Positions 1 to 12,229 are shown, numbered from the stretch's first letter. The stretch is DNA of 64,000 nucleotides from Orobanche coerulescens (GCA_033398695.1 CM065804.1:7549001-7613000); one strand, 5' to 3'. The notes: generated by a model not told the origin, from the letters alone. Numbers and translations are program-made.

Positions 1-771
1 AAATTACAAGAACCACACCTGATGCTACACTCATCTTTTACATTTTGCACCTGTTGGTGGACCTAAATGACTAATGTCATCAAGTATTCTTGCAATTATG
101 CCCCTCAATATTACCAAATATTACAAATAACCCCAATATTTTGTCTTGCATGTAACATCTATATCCCTCAATTTTTCCAAGTATTACAAACTGCCAGACC
201 AAAAGTTGGGCTATTTGTGATAATTTAAGAAAGTCATGGGTGCAACTGTAAAATATTAATTCCGTCGGGCCAACTAATGGTTGGGTCAAAATGCAATGGA
301 ACCAAACCTCAAGGGTGGTGTTTGTAATTTCCAGAGTAATTTTTCTCCAAGTACTCCAAACCTTATGTGGTAGCTTAGTAATCATCCCATCATATATCTA
401 TGATGGTTACTTATTTTACATGCAAACTTTCACGAGGTAAACAAATTTTGATTTGTGCTACATTTTGTTTGCTATTTAAGCTATTTTATTCTGAATAACT
501 TTATTTATTAATATTTTGGTTTTCAGAATCCCAAGAAACATTAATCTGAGTTACTTTTTCTTCTTGTTTCGTTTCTTCTATCTCTCACACTTCCTTGATT
601 TTTCTTATCTTAGAATTTTGGCTATATCACTAGAAGCGGATCCTTATAACTTAAAACATATATGGGTTAGATAACCCAAAATTGGTGTTTATTAGCCTAC
701 TGAAGTAAATTTCTGGAGTTTGGTTTGTGCAATTGAGAGTGGCATCATATTTTATTCTATGTTTTGTGAAG
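1..771. other. Unassigned AT-rich DNA
   Basis: I see no supported gene here. The first 400 bases contain two diverged copies of a short motif (a TTTGTAATA-type block followed by TTGAGGG) on the minus strand. A 101-codon minus-strand reading frame across it (80-385) has no recognisable domain and looks like chance. From about 540 to 640 there is a pyrimidine-rich stretch. The last 150 bases may be the intron upstream of the exon-like segment that follows. Confidence 0.4.
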
Positions 772-829
772 AGAAATGCGGTTATCAACATCACTACCGG
801 AAGCCAGACATTAGATGAACTCTTGGGAG
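772..829 (+). pseudogene. DMC1-like recombinase exon fragment
   Basis: The reading frame gives ITTGSQTLDELLGG, preceded by an Arg-Asn-Ala-Val-Ile-Asn stretch. It closely resembles the segment just before Walker A in plant DMC1 (meiotic RecA-family recombinase, strand exchange in meiosis I). RAD51 differs here (typically ELDKLL rather than ALDELL). The segment is bounded by a plausible acceptor AG at 770-771 and a donor GT at 830-831 after GGAG, as expected for a short internal exon. No neighbouring DMC1 exon is visible: 850 onward is RNase H sequence. I infer a captured or stranded exon, or the edge of a real gene broken by insertion. A 20-codon match is short. Confidence 0.5.
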
Positions 830-880
830 GTATATCTTGCTTTCATATGTCTTCATTTGTGGCTTCACTTGGCTGTTTCA

Positions 881-1182
881 TCGGCGTACTTGGCCGAGCT
901 GTGGGGAGCCAGGGAAGGTCTGACACTCGCCATCAGCAAAGGAGTAACATCTCTTGAGCCGCAAATGGATTCGTTATTGTTAATTGCTTGAACAGAACGA
1001 GCCCGAAGCACGGCGGGGAGGCGAAGCTTGTGCGAAGAATAAGACGGCTTATTGCGTCCCTCTCCAATGTTCGTATCATCCACATCTACCGAGAGGCCAA
1101 CAAAGTTGCTGACAAGCTTGCAAATATGGGGTGCCCTCGTAGTCGTTATTTCTTTGTTTATTTTGCGTGTGCCCTGTATTGA
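881..1182 (+). pseudogene. RNase H (RVT_3-type) domain remnant, frameshifted
   Basis: Two frames together give a plant RNase H-like domain of the RVT_3 family, which accompanies LINE-type reverse transcriptases and also occurs alone. The first part (about 881-988) reads AELWGAREGLTLAISKG and then MDSLLL, supplying the catalytic Glu and the second Asp. It ends at TGA 989-991. The second part (988-1182) supplies IYREANKVADKLANMG with the last catalytic Asp, then stops. The N-terminal strand with the first Asp is missing. The frame change and stop mark it as dead. It probably derives from a non-LTR retrotransposon. Confidence 0.65.
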
Positions 1183-1262
1183 TTTATGTTCATGAGGACT
1201 TGAAGTGAGTAAGAAGTCCATTGACACACTTTATTGTAGTAGGTGCAATAGGTGAATTTGGG

Positions 1263-1719
1263 GGTGGATAATTTTTTTAGAAAAATAACTTTATACAACG
1301 TTTATGTAAAACGTTGTGAATAATCAAAGACAACGTTTTTACAAACGTTGTGGAAGTGGATATTTTTTTAGAAAAATAACTTTCTACAACGTTTTACATA
1401 AACGTTGTTAATACTAAACGACAACGTTTTTTCAAACGTTGCGGAACTTATTAACAACCTTTTCCGAACGTTGTCAATAAGAAAGGACAACGTTTACGTA
1501 AACGTTGTTGAAGTTAGTAACAACGTTTTGTAAACGTTGTTAAAGTTTTTTAACAAAAAACGGGATCGCTATTACAACAACGTATCCGCAACGTTTAAAA
1601 AACGTTGTCATAAAGATGGACCTAAGACAACGTCGGATAATACAACGTTTTACGAAACGTTGTCAAACACTAATTACAACGTTTAAAAAACGTTGTTAAA
1701 GACCTTTTTTGTTGTAGTG
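1263..1719. mobile_element. CACTA (En/Spm) element, right-end fragment
   Basis: The segment ends at 1719 with TTGTTGTAGTG, whose reverse complement begins CACTACAACAA, a typical CACTA terminus. Inside are about ten short inverted units of the form ACAACGTTT...AAACGTTGT (first 1295-1317, last near 1678-1697), the usual subterminal repeats bound by CACTA transposase. A roughly 90-bp stretch beginning GTGGATA is repeated at 1263 and 1354. No left CACTA terminus was found, so this is an end fragment or a deleted non-autonomous copy. No transposase sequence is present. Confidence 0.65.
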
Positions 1720-3476
1720 ACAATACAACAAGCAATCGACACAACGCGGAACAATCACCGATGCACAGAATCATACCAACCCGAGCTCTAACAGCTCGCA
1801 TATATGCGATAATGCATAAACCGCTACGAGGCGACAACATCCAATACCAACATCACACCCCTCACAGAGGCTACCACGACAACTGTGTGGAGAACGACTC
1901 AACGCTCACACCACCGATTCAACCACAACTCGAGGGTTAACACCCTAACGAGAGTACGAACATTACACATATATTCCCGGACTGCAAATAGGAATGATAG
2001 GTTTTGAAAACGAAAACCACCTTTCGAAAATAATTTGCAAGAACCAGTTGATCTTGAGTATCATATATCAAAAAGTAGTACAAACATCGTCATCCAGACT
2101 TTAAAAAAAATCATCTTGTGTTTGTTAAAAAAATGAAGACGCCTTTCTTTAAATTAAAACTTTTCAGCAATATTCGACCTTCGGGTCTAAGCGAGTGCGT
2201 TTCTAAATCATTAGAAATATCTCAAAATATTTTGATCCTCAAAGTAGAATAATTTTGAAACATAGCGTGGCGCTAGTAGGCATCTTGAGAACACTGTGAG
2301 AAAATAATTCATTTTAAAAGTACGTCTCGAGGTTTATTTTCTAAGATACTCAAGGTTTTTCAGAAGTACAATAGGCCAAAATGCCCAGAATTCACACGTG
2401 TCAACATTCACTTAAACACATCATAGCACACTCATTAAATCGTTCAAAGTCACGACAGTGATATACAACCCCTAGGATATGTTTAACAACATCGTTAAAA
2501 CAACAATCGGTTTATCAAAACTGGATGGAAAACGACATCAAGAACAGAACTCCAAAAAAAAGTCAACTCTAGGGATTCAAGAAAATACCTAGATTCGGCG
2601 AAGAACAATGGATTAGATGATGTTAAAAATCATCTAGGATACTCCAAAACACCTTTGGAGGGAAGAAAAATCAGCCCAGATGCGAACCCTAGTCGCTACG
2701 TCTCAAACTCATGGAGGAAGAAGAAGAAATGAAGAAAAATGCAACTTCTAGACTGGTGTCCAGTACTTATACTGGACACAATTAGCGTGCGCTAATCATT
2801 AAGGTTAGCGTGCGTTATCACGACATCAAACAAAACTCCTGACCAAAAATACACCGTTAGCGTGCGCTAACGAGAACTTCAGACCCAGTCCAGTAGCTCC
2901 TGGACTGCCCTGAACTACCAGGTAGCGTGCGCTATCCTCCCCTTAGCGTGCTACCAACGCACTCTTGCGCGCGCTAGCCGCAAAGCGTAGCGTGCGCTAA
3001 TGACCCACAGAGACAACAACAGAACATATCAGAAAAATTACATGCCGTAAACCTTTCTCACACGGGTTTACCAGGCTAAGCACAATTTCCCATGTTATTT
3101 CGAAAATGCTAAAAAGACCAATGACGGTAATATTTTACAATGTCTGAAGTACTTCAAAACACATTTTTCAAATACCGTCTGATTGTGTTATTTGAAAATA
3201 CACGGCCCATTTGTCAAAATTTAACAAATTTTTAAAAAAAATCCACATAGACCGTGGTTTGACCGCACCACCAACATATTTTCCAAAAATCGATTTTTAC
3301 AAAAATTCTCAAACTTACCCATAGCGGACAAAAATTACAACATTCCAAAAACAGTCGAATTTAAAACCACATACTCAAATGGCAACCAGGGTCGCCAATT
3401 CAATCAAATGCATCTCGTGGTATCAAGTTTAAGCACACAACAAAATCATTCATCGGAGTTTCTCACAAACTCTACC
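1720..3476 (-). mobile_element. Element E, internal part (non-autonomous gypsy-type)
   Basis: 1740-2465 is a diverged copy of the internal non-coding part of element D (7790-8510), and 3050-3476 resembles the 5' leader of element C (near 56290-56460). I therefore read this as the internal region of an older minus-strand element, E, whose 5' leader, primer site and 5' LTR lie at 12235-15587 beyond the D insertion. No gag or pol is visible. The 3' LTR is missing, with CACTA sequence at the left edge instead. A piece of LTR-like promoter (2466-3050) sits inside, so this part is rearranged. Confidence 0.55.
2466..3050 (-). repeat. LTR promoter fragment inside element E
   Basis: This stretch parallels the D LTR around 5270-5760: a GTTTAACAACATC start, a GAAGAACAATGGATTA block, then a TATA region and palindromes. 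The TATA region lies in a 10-bp inverted repeat, GTGTCCAGTA (2756-2765) and TACTGGACAC (2770-2779). TAGCGTGCGCTA-type sites follow between about 2784 and 3000. It is flanked on both sides by internal-type sequence, so a partial LTR was placed within the element by rearrangement. Confidence 0.5.
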
Positions 3477-3481
3477 GTCGG
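3477..3481. repeat. Target-site duplication GTCGG, left of D
   Basis: GTCGG immediately precedes the TGTAACA start of the D LTR and recurs at 12230-12234 directly after its TATTACA end. Five bases is the usual gypsy duplication length. Confidence 0.85.
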
Positions 3482-4480
3482 TGTAACACCCCCAATCCAC
3501 TCAGGGATATTACACGCCGTAGACCCTTTCCTCGAGGATCTACCAGGCTGGTAACAACGTTTAACATCTCGACAATGCCTTCAAGGCTACAATGACTCAG
3601 TAGACCGATTTGGTCTTTCCACAAATACATACAACTCAAATACAACTCATGCCCACGCAGGGGACAAAATACAACTACACTGCATAACGGAACAATACAA
3701 AGAATGAAAATAAAGTACAATCGAACCAACACACGATGTACGGTTCCTCATGTGATTAGTATCGATCATCTTTCATCATCCTTCGTGCCGACTCCCGTGT
3801 TATGCTCCAAAACCCGAATGCAAAACAGACATCCACCCCGAATACTGGGGTTAGCAAACTCCACCGTTTTGCTAGTGCAAGAACAAAGTGCAAATACGAG
3901 CCATACAATTCACATTCCACGAATAACAATAACTGTGAATCCTCAAAGATCCAAACAAAACGAAGAATACTTCCCGAGGCAAGAGTTTGAGAAAACCTTT
4001 CAAAATCGAAATATCATAAATCAATGGGAATAATTTATAAAACGATTTAGAATTCCATCGAGAGTTTTAATAGAAAACAATTTAGGATTATCAAATCCTA
4101 CTTTTCAAAATCCACAAGACAAAAGGGGTCATCGCCCCAAAGTTTACTTTCCGTAAAATAACCTTTACCAAACCGTTGGGATTTTAGCCCCAAACCCGTC
4201 AAATGACCTTTACAAAACCATTGGGATTTTAGCCCCAAAACTCATCAACTCACAGTACGCAAGAACGACCACAAGATTCGTCTCCCAACACCAAAATCCA
4301 CAAATAAAGGATTTAAAACAAACAACAAAATACTCTTGTGCCATCCTAGCCAAGTAGGCCAAACGAACAACTTACCTCTTACACACTTAGTCAATGCATG
4401 CAATCATGAAAACCGTTCAAAAGCGCTCATTTCCTAAATGCCATTATCAAATCACATTTGAAAAATGCACCACAATTAAC

Positions 4481-4607
4481 CGTCGATCCACGTCTCGCGA
4501 CCCCTACCGAGACCCCGTCGGATCTAACCCGTAGTGGTTAAAAGCAAGCTCGTCGATCCACGTCTCTTGTGGACCCCTACCGAGACCCCGTCGGATCTAA
4601 CCCATAG
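4481..4607 (-). repeat. Two-unit minisatellite in the D LTR
   Basis: A unit of about 70 bp beginning CGTCGATCCACGTCTC and containing CCGAGACCCCGTCGGATC is present twice. The other D LTR has the same pair at about 10030-10160. The equivalent LTR position holds a different tandem repeat in C, E, F and G. Confidence 0.7.
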
Positions 4608-5724
4608 TGAGCATACACACACACACGTTACTCATGCAATACTAATATGCTAAGAATGTAAGTTCATTAAGAATACTCACTAGAGATGGCCATTAACTCG
4701 ACACCATTATCGAACTCTTCAAAATACCATGACAAGATTAAATACGGAATACACGATTCCATAACTTTAAACAATAGGAGTATCATCATCAAATCCTTCA
4801 ACGTTCAAAATAATCAAATCATAATAAATTCTCAAAACACCGTTCACAAAACACACGCTGCTTTTGAATGAAAGCCTTTAACGAGGCCAATACGAATTCA
4901 TTTGAAAATTCATTTCATATAACCAAACTTAAACATCAAGACGACCACCGATCATCATATCCATAAAACGAGAAAAGTATGGGCAAGGTACTTGCCTCGA
5001 ATAAGAACAACGCGAGAATCGGCCAAGTAGGTTGGCCCGAACCGACTACGAACCCGCCGACTCCACCGAACGCCAACTCATGTTCATAAACTACGAAGGA
5101 CAAATAATAACAATGAAATGAATTCTATAACACGACTCAAAGCCGTTGAATTCGAAGAACGAATGACGAAAGTTCACGGATTTCCCCCAAAACGGCCAAG
5201 AACACGATTCGTCCCATCAAAACCCGAAAACGGAATTCCAAGTTGAAATATGGATATACAATCCATAGAATATGTTTAACAACATCATTTAACCATAATC
5301 GATCCATCGAAAACGGATGAAAAACGAGATCGGGACAAATCCCCCAAAAAGTCAATTCGAAGGAAATCAAGAAATATACTTCGATTCGACGAAGAACAAT
5401 GGATTAAATGATGTTAAACACAAGAATACTACCAATATTAATCATACCCATCATGAATTAATCAACAACACGGAACGAATCGGACGAAAATGCAAAAATC
5501 CCCAAATTCACGAAATTAGGGTTCTAAGGAAGATTACCTTGATTCGCTGGATCAAATGATGATAACGGATGATTGATTGATGTTATGAACTCAAGGACTT
5601 CATGGATTTGTTGTTAAACAACATGGCTTCGTCACCCACGAATCGCCATTCGCGGACGGGGAAGGAAGGAAGTGAAAAACGAAATGAAATGTGACTGCTC
5701 AGCCACATTTATACTGGGCCAGCC

Positions 5725-6139
5725 TAGCGTGCGCTAGCCTTCCCGGACTAGCGTGCGCTATTGGCCGGTATCGGCCGAGTACCCTCGGCCAGGGCCCACA
5801 CGACCCGGCATCACCGACCAACCCTGCCGACCAAACCTGTCGACCCGACTCCCGCTAGCGTGCGCTACGGCCGGAAGCCTGCGCGCGCTAGTCGACTCCC
5901 AAGAGCCACCGGATCGAATCGCCGGCCAGGTAACGTACGCTAGCCGGCCAACAGCGTGCGCTACGCCTGCCGACTAGCGCGCGCTACGCTCGGCGTAGCG
6001 TGCGCTACCTGCCGATCCTGACCGAGTCCAGAACCTCAGAAACCCCACTGTCCGGCCCGATAGCGTGCGTTGGTCGACCAGGCTAGCGTGCGCTACACCT
6101 GCCGGTTAGCGCGCAGCCTTCCGGCAGTAGCGTGCGCTA
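5725..6139 (-). promoter_or_regulatory. U3 palindrome array, D 3' LTR
   Basis: Several copies of TAGCGTGCGCTA or close variants (5725-5736, 5749-5760 and others, the last at 6128-6139) lie in a GC-rich block. Each is an inverted pair of half-sites TAGCG and CGCTA separated by two bases. On the minus strand the block lies just upstream of the TATA box at 5707-5714, where an enhancer would be. The function is inferred from position. Confidence 0.6.
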
Positions 6140-6715
6140 CGCCGGTTCCTGCCGCATCTGTCCGGCCGGTGCCCGCAATCGTCCGGCCAGTCCCGCAACC
6201 GTCCGGCCAGTCCCGCAACCGCCAGGGCTCGACGACCCGATTTCCGAAAACGCACGGAACGAACACGACGAAAAGTTCGCGGACGACATCAACGACCCGA
6301 AATGAAAACATAATACCATAATTAGTCATACGCGACCAAGAAACGGGTCGAGACAACAATTACAGATACGGATACCCGTAACTTTCAAGAAATTACAAAA
6401 TGGCCCAAAACGCCCGGAAATCACGATACGTGATCGAATAACCAAACCGAAGTTCACAACACGTCTAACAAAGTTAAACGGACTTATGGGAAACTTCAAA
6501 TGTTAGCCGAACGATATTCGCAAGAATCGAACTCAAGCGCGGAAAAGTCGCTAAAAAGCACGGAACTCAACAAAACGACACCGAAACGAACTCGGATGTC
6601 AAAAAGTGTAGAATTAATCATTCTCAGAATGACGAAACGGTCATGAGCGAGTCGTCAAAACGGACTCCGTCCGAAAAAAGAAATTTACCGAAAATCGAAA
6701 ATTGCGGATATTACA

Positions 6716-6728
6716 TTCTACCCTCCTT
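6716..6728 (-). other. Polypurine tract of element D
   Basis: The minus strand reads AGGAGGGTAGAA directly against the 3' LTR, the usual place and composition for the plus-strand DNA primer of an LTR retrotransposon. Similar tracts adjoin the 3' LTRs of A, C and F. Confidence 0.7.
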
Positions 6729-9010
6729 AAAAGAAGTTTCGTCCCGAAACTTAAAACAAGTAGGGAGAAGAAATATTCCGCCAGGAAAAACTCAACGAGA
6801 TACACAAGAATGCACAACTAACGCCCAACGGCGAAATGTTACAAACAACGCGAAGGAATATACGGCATGTAAACACGCTCCACGGCGACCAACACGACGT
6901 CGCCGTTAGGGATATAATAAAACCAACAAACGACAAGCGTCATCAAACGGATAATATAGCCAAGTCAATTATCCGACAATCACAAAACACAACGAACGAA
7001 AATCAATATGATTGACCAACCCAACGGTACATCAATCAAAACGCGAGTCAACCGCTGAACAAACACGGAATCCCACCGCCTAAGGGCTGGAAGATCGAAA
7101 ACGAAACTAATTTCCCGAACTGAAGGGAATTACGAAGGAGCCTGAATGTTCACCAATCACGTAACGAGGTCAATAAAAACCGATCAATCAAACGATCAAA
7201 CCACAACGATCGAGTCAACAAAAATCGAAGAATCATGTTCGAATCACGAAGGATAATAAAATTCAAACAATAACTCCAAGGTTCACATCTCGACTCGAGA
7301 CAACATATGATCCGGTGAAAACAACAGGATGTGCATTCACGTAAGATCCACAGGAAAGAGAATAGCAATTAAAAAGTCACAACGACAAACGAGTTATTCC
7401 GAAACAATACCACACTCGTTCGATAAACAAAAGCAAGGGGCAGGACAAGCTCAAATGTCAACGAACATAAATGAGTCGTGCAGTCGAAAACACAAGAGTT
7501 CCAAAGCCGATCCACTTCGAATAAAAGAACTAGTAGAACCAGATGATGTCACTCCCAAACAAGGTTCACAAGAATCGAATCGAACTCAAAAAGTAACATC
7601 GATAACCGAGATCGACCCACAACAAGATCACACTGCTCGACGATGAAACCGAAATACGTAACAAGTTCATAAAGTACCAACGAACATGAACGAATCGATA
7701 GATCGGGAAAGAGAAAATACAGAAGTCAAAATAGTACGGGCATTACCTCCGACCTCGTCCACGAAATTCACAAAAACGGAAGCAAGGTAACAAGACATTA
7801 AACAACCGACACATAACGGAACCATCACCGATGCACACGGTCATACCAAACCAAGCTCTAACAGCTCGCACATGCGCGACAACGCAGGAATCACTACGAG
7901 GCGATAATATTCAACACCAACATCCCGCCTCTCACAGGGGGCTAACACAACAAATGTGTGGAAAGCGACTCAACGCTCACACCGCCAATTCGGTCATACT
8001 CGGGAGAAAATATCAAAATGACAACGCGAACATCACACATACATACCCAGCCCTCAAACGGGAATGGATAGGTTTTAAAAATGAAAACCTCATTTTGAAA
8101 ATAATTTAGAAGAACACCGGTTGATCTTGAGTATCACCTTTCAAAAAGTACAAACTTGAAACATCGTTATCGAGACACTGGAGAACCATTTCGTATTTGA
8201 TAAAAATGAGGACACTTTCTCTTAGTGAAAACTTTCAAAATTTTCGACCCTCGGGTCTAAATAAAAGTGTTGAAAATATCTCAAAACATTTTGGTCCTCG
8301 AGGTAGAAAAATTTTGAAATATATTGTGGCATCTAGGATGTACCACAAGAAAATAACTCATTTGAAAAGTATGTCTCGAAATTTGTTTTTCTAAGATACT
8401 CAAGGTTTTCAAAAATCCAATAGGCCAGAATGCCCAAAACTCACAATACCGACGTTCACTAAAACAACTCTTAGCACACGCATCAAAAAGTTTAAAGTCA
8501 AGACAATATATGTCTTTAAACGGAAATAAATGATAAAATACCACATTCAGAACAAAACCACTGATAAAATACTCTCCCGCACTGGCTAGTGAACAAGTCG
8601 AACGCGTATAAGCACAAAGCTTCCACAAGAGACTTGTAAAACGTACAAATCGATTCGAAATTCATCACCACGACAAAAACAACAATAAAAAGACATCAAA
8701 AGCGATTTACACTCCTCGTATAAATCAAATACGAAAGTCGACTAAATACATATCGTGAAATCAAAATTCACATAAGGATTCCACCACTTAACAAATAATC
8801 ATAAAAATAGCTCGTGTCACACGAGGCACAACACAAAGAAGGGAGACTTACTTCCACAGGTCGCACGAAGATGATGATCGCCCCACGATACTAATCACGA
8901 CCAACAAACTCAAACGACGCGTCGCGACACGACTCGATCGGATGAAATCCGACGAAACAAGACTCAAACAACACGACTTGACCCGACATCCTAGGTTTTC
9001 CTCAACCTAA
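6729..9010 (-). other. Non-coding interior of element D
   Basis: There is no recognisable protein domain on either strand. 6716-7520 aligns by eye with the 3' non-coding part of element C (54291-54960). 7790-8510 aligns with element E (1740-2465), and 8820-9020 with the leaders of E and C. Scattered reading frames of 60-115 codons have no homology I recognise. It looks like a C-type element whose gag was replaced or lost. Confidence 0.6.
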
Positions 9011-9022
9011 GCTCGATACCAT
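9011..9022 (-). other. Primer binding site of D (tRNA-iMet type)
   Basis: The minus strand reads TGGTATCGAGC, three bases from the LTR end. The canonical iMet site TGGTATCAGAGC is intact in E and F. Here the CA of CAG is missing, in the same way as in C, which may be a base-calling loss rather than a real mutation. Confidence 0.7.
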
Positions 9023-9025
9023 TTA

Positions 9026-12000
9026 TGTAACACCCCAATCCACTCGGGGATATTACACGCCGTAGACCCTCTCCTCGAGGATCTACCAGCCGGGTAACAA
9101 CGTTTAACATCTCGACAATGCCTTCAAGGCTACAATGACTCGAGAGACCGATTTGGTCTTTCCACAAATACATACAACTCAAATACAACTCATGCCCACG
9201 CAGGGACAAAATACAACTACACCTGCATAACGGAACAATACAAAGAAATGAAAATAAAGTACAACCGAACCAACACACGATGTACGGTTCCTCATGTGAT
9301 TAGTATCGATCATCTTTCATCATCCTTCGTGCCGACCACGTGTTATGCTCCAAAACCTGAATGCAAAAACAGACATCCACCCCCCGAATACTCGGGGGTT
9401 AGCAAAACTCCACTGTTTTGCTAGTGCAAGAACAAAGTGCAAATACGAGCCATACAATTCACATTCCACGAATAACAATAACCAGGAATCCTCAAAGATC
9501 CAAACAAAACGAAGAATACTTCCCGAGGCAAGAGTTTGAGAAAACCTTTCAAAATCGAAATATCATAAATCAATGGGAATAATTTATAAAACGATTTAGA
9601 ATGCCATCGAGAGTTTTAATAGAAAACAATTTAGGATTATCAAATCCTACTTTTCAAAATCCACAAGACAAAAGGGGTCATCGCCCCAAAGTTTACTTTC
9701 CGTAAAATAACCTTTACCAAACCGTTGGGATTTTAGCCCCAAACCCGTCAAATGACCTTTACAAAACCATTGGGATTTTAGCCCCAAAACTCATCAACTC
9801 ACAGTACGCAAGAACGACCACAAGATTCGTCTCCCAACACCAAAATCCACAAATAAAGGATTTAAAACAAACAACAAAATACTCTTGTGCCATCCTAGCC
9901 AAGTAGGCCAAACGAACAACTTACCTCTTACACACTTAGTCAATGCATGCAATCATGAAAACCGGTCAAAAGCGCTCATTTCCTAAATGCCATTATCAAA
10001 TCACATTTGAAAAATGCACCACAATTAACCGTCGATCCACGTCTCTGTGGACCCCTACCGAGACCCCGTCGGATCTAACCCGTAGTGGTTAAAAGCAAGC
10101 TCGTCGATCCACGTCTCTTGTGGACCCCTACCGAGACCCCGTCGGATCTAACCCGTAGTGAGCATACACACACACACGTTACTCATGCAATACTAATATG
10201 CTAAGAATGTAAGTTCATTAAGAATACTCACTAGAGATGGCCATTAACTCGACACCATTATCGAACTCTTCAAAATACCATGACAAGATTAAATACGGAA
10301 TACACGATTCCATAACTTTAAACAATAGGAGTATCATCATCAAATCCTTCAACGTTCAAAATAATCAAATCATAATAAATTCTCAAAACACCGTTCACAA
10401 AACACACGCGTTTTGAAAGAAAGCCTTTAACGAGGCCAAACCGAAATCCTTTGAAACTTCATTTCAAATAACCAAACAAACACATCAAGACGACCACCGA
10501 TCATCATATCCATAAAACGAGAAAAGTATGGGCAAGGTACTTGCCTCGAATAAGAACAACGCGGAGAATCGACCGAAGTAGGTTGGCCCGAACCGACTAC
10601 GAACCCGCCGACTCCACCGAACGCCAACTCACGTTCATAAACTACGAAGGACAAATAATAACAATAAAATGAATTCTATAACACGACTCAAAGCCGTTGA
10701 ATTCGAAGAACGAATGACGAAAGTTCACGGATTTCCCCCAAAACGGCCAAGAACACGATTCGTCCCATCAAAACCCGAAAACGGAATTCCAAGTTGAAAT
10801 ATGGATATACAATCCATAGAATATGTTTAACAACATCATTTAACCATAATCGATCCATCGAAAACGGATGAAAAACGAGATCGGGACAAATCCCCCAAAA
10901 AGTCAATTCGAAGGAAATCAAGAAATATACTTCGATTCGACGAAGAACAATGGATTAAATGATGTTAAACACAAGAATACTACCAAGATTAATCATACCC
11001 ATCATGAATTAATCAACAACACGGAACGAATCGGACGAAAATGCAAAAATCCCCAAATTCACGAAATTAGGGTTCTAAGGAAGATTACCTTGATTATTTG
11101 GATCAAAGGATGATAACGGACGATTGATTGATGTTATGAACTCAAGGACTTCATGGATTTGTTGTTAAACAACATGGCTTCACACCACGAATCGCCATTC
11201 GCGGACGGGGAAGGAAGGAAGTGAAAACGAAATGAAATGTGATCGTCACCACATTTATATCGGGCCACTTAGCGTGCGCTAGCCTTCCCGGACTAGCGTG
11301 CGCTATCGGCCAGATCGGCCGAGTACCCTCGGCCGTGGCCCACACGACCCGGCATCACCGACCAACCCCGCCGACCAAACTCGTCGACCCGACTCCGCTA
11401 GCGTGCGCTACGGCCGAAGCTCGCGCGCTAGCCGACTGGCCCAAGAGCCATCGGATCGAATCGCCCGGCCAGTAACGACGCTAGCCGGCCAGCGGCGTGC
11501 GCTACGCTGCCGACTAGCGCGCGCTACGCCGGCGTAGCGTGCGCTACTCGCCGATCCCGACCGAGTCCGTAACCTCGAAACCCTATTGTCCGGCCCGATA
11601 AGTGCGTTGGTCGACCAGCTAGCGGCGCTACACTGCCGGTTAGCGCGCAGCCTTCCGGCGATAGCGTGCGCCACGCCGGTTCTCGCCGCATCTGTCCGGC
11701 CGGTGCCCGCAATCGTCCGGCATCCCCGCAACCGCTGTGGCTCGACGACCCGATTTCCGAAAACGCACTAACGAACACGACGAAAAGTTCGCGACGACAT
11801 CAACGAATTCGAAATGAAAACATAATACCATAATTAGTCATACGCGACCAAGAAACGGGTCGAGACAACAATTACAGATACGGATACCCGTAACTTTCAA
11901 GAAATTACAAAATGGCCCAAAACGCCCGGAAATCACGATACGTGATCGAATAACCAAACCGAAGTTCACAACACGTCTAACAAAGTTAAACGGACTTACG

Positions 12001-12229
12001 GGAAACTCGAAACAGCAGTTTCGAACGATATTCGCAAGAATCGAACTCAAGCGCGGAAAAGTCGCTAAAAAGCACGGAACTCAACAAAACGACACCGAAA
12101 CGAACTCGGATGTCAAAAAGTGTAGAATTAATCATTCTCAGAATGACGAAACGGTCATGAGCGAGTCGTCAAAACGGACTCCGTCCGAAAAAAGAAATTT
12201 ACCGAAAATCGAAAATTGCGGATATTACA
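9026..12229 (-). repeat. 5' LTR of element D
   Basis: Partner of 3482-6715, with the same layout. The double hairpin is especially clear: stem CCCCCGA/TCGGGGG with loop ATAC (about 9381-9398), then stem AGCAAAAC (9401-9408) with GTTTTGCT (9415-9422). Palindromic sites cover 11270-11673. Proline- and arginine-rich reading frames across the GC-rich block (11239-11771) are by-products of the repeats. Confidence 0.85.
11270..11673 (-). promoter_or_regulatory. U3 palindrome array, D 5' LTR
   Basis: Same array as in the partner LTR, with TAGCGTGCGCTA and TAGCGCGCGCTA variants next to the TATA region (ATTTATAT near 11252). Some units have lost central bases compared with 5725-6139. Confidence 0.6.

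Larger units (their letters stand above)
3482..6715 (-). repeat. 3' LTR of element D
   Basis: It starts TGTAACACCCCC and ends GGATATTACA on the plus strand; the element reads on the minus strand, so U3 lies at the right. From the right edge inward there are palindromic TAGCGTGCGCTA sites (5725-6139), a TATA box (GTATAAAT on the minus strand, 5707-5714), a tacttgcctcg block near 4990, a two-unit minisatellite (4481-4607) and a double hairpin (about 3834-3885). It is close to the copy at 9026-12229; many of the differences are small gaps at CAG/CTG. Confidence 0.85.
3482..12229 (-). mobile_element. Element D: complete non-autonomous LTR retrotransposon (LARD-type)
   Basis: Two LTRs of 3234 and 3204 bp flank only 2310 bp of internal DNA. 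The element is flanked by the perfect 5-bp duplication GTCGG (3477-3481, 12230-12234), so it is a single intact insertion, here into element E. The orientation follows from the purine-rich tract next to the left LTR and the iMet-type primer site next to the right one. The internal region shows no gag, protease, RT or integrase. This matches the large retrotransposon derivative (LARD) description. Its enzymes must come from elsewhere, plausibly a Tekay element such as F or A. Confidence 0.85.

Noticed and set aside
80..385. 101-codon minus-strand frame as a host gene
   Set aside because: No domain, AT-rich, and built on a short imperfect repeat.
4686..5559. Short frames repeated in both D LTRs (such as 5137-5370 and 10688-10921)
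   Set aside because: They are identical because the LTRs are copies. There is no recognisable domain and no coding signature.
5753..6359. Pro/Arg/Ala-rich reading frames on both strands
   Set aside because: They arise from GC-rich palindrome arrays in the D LTR; equivalent frames appear in each LTR copy and show no domain.
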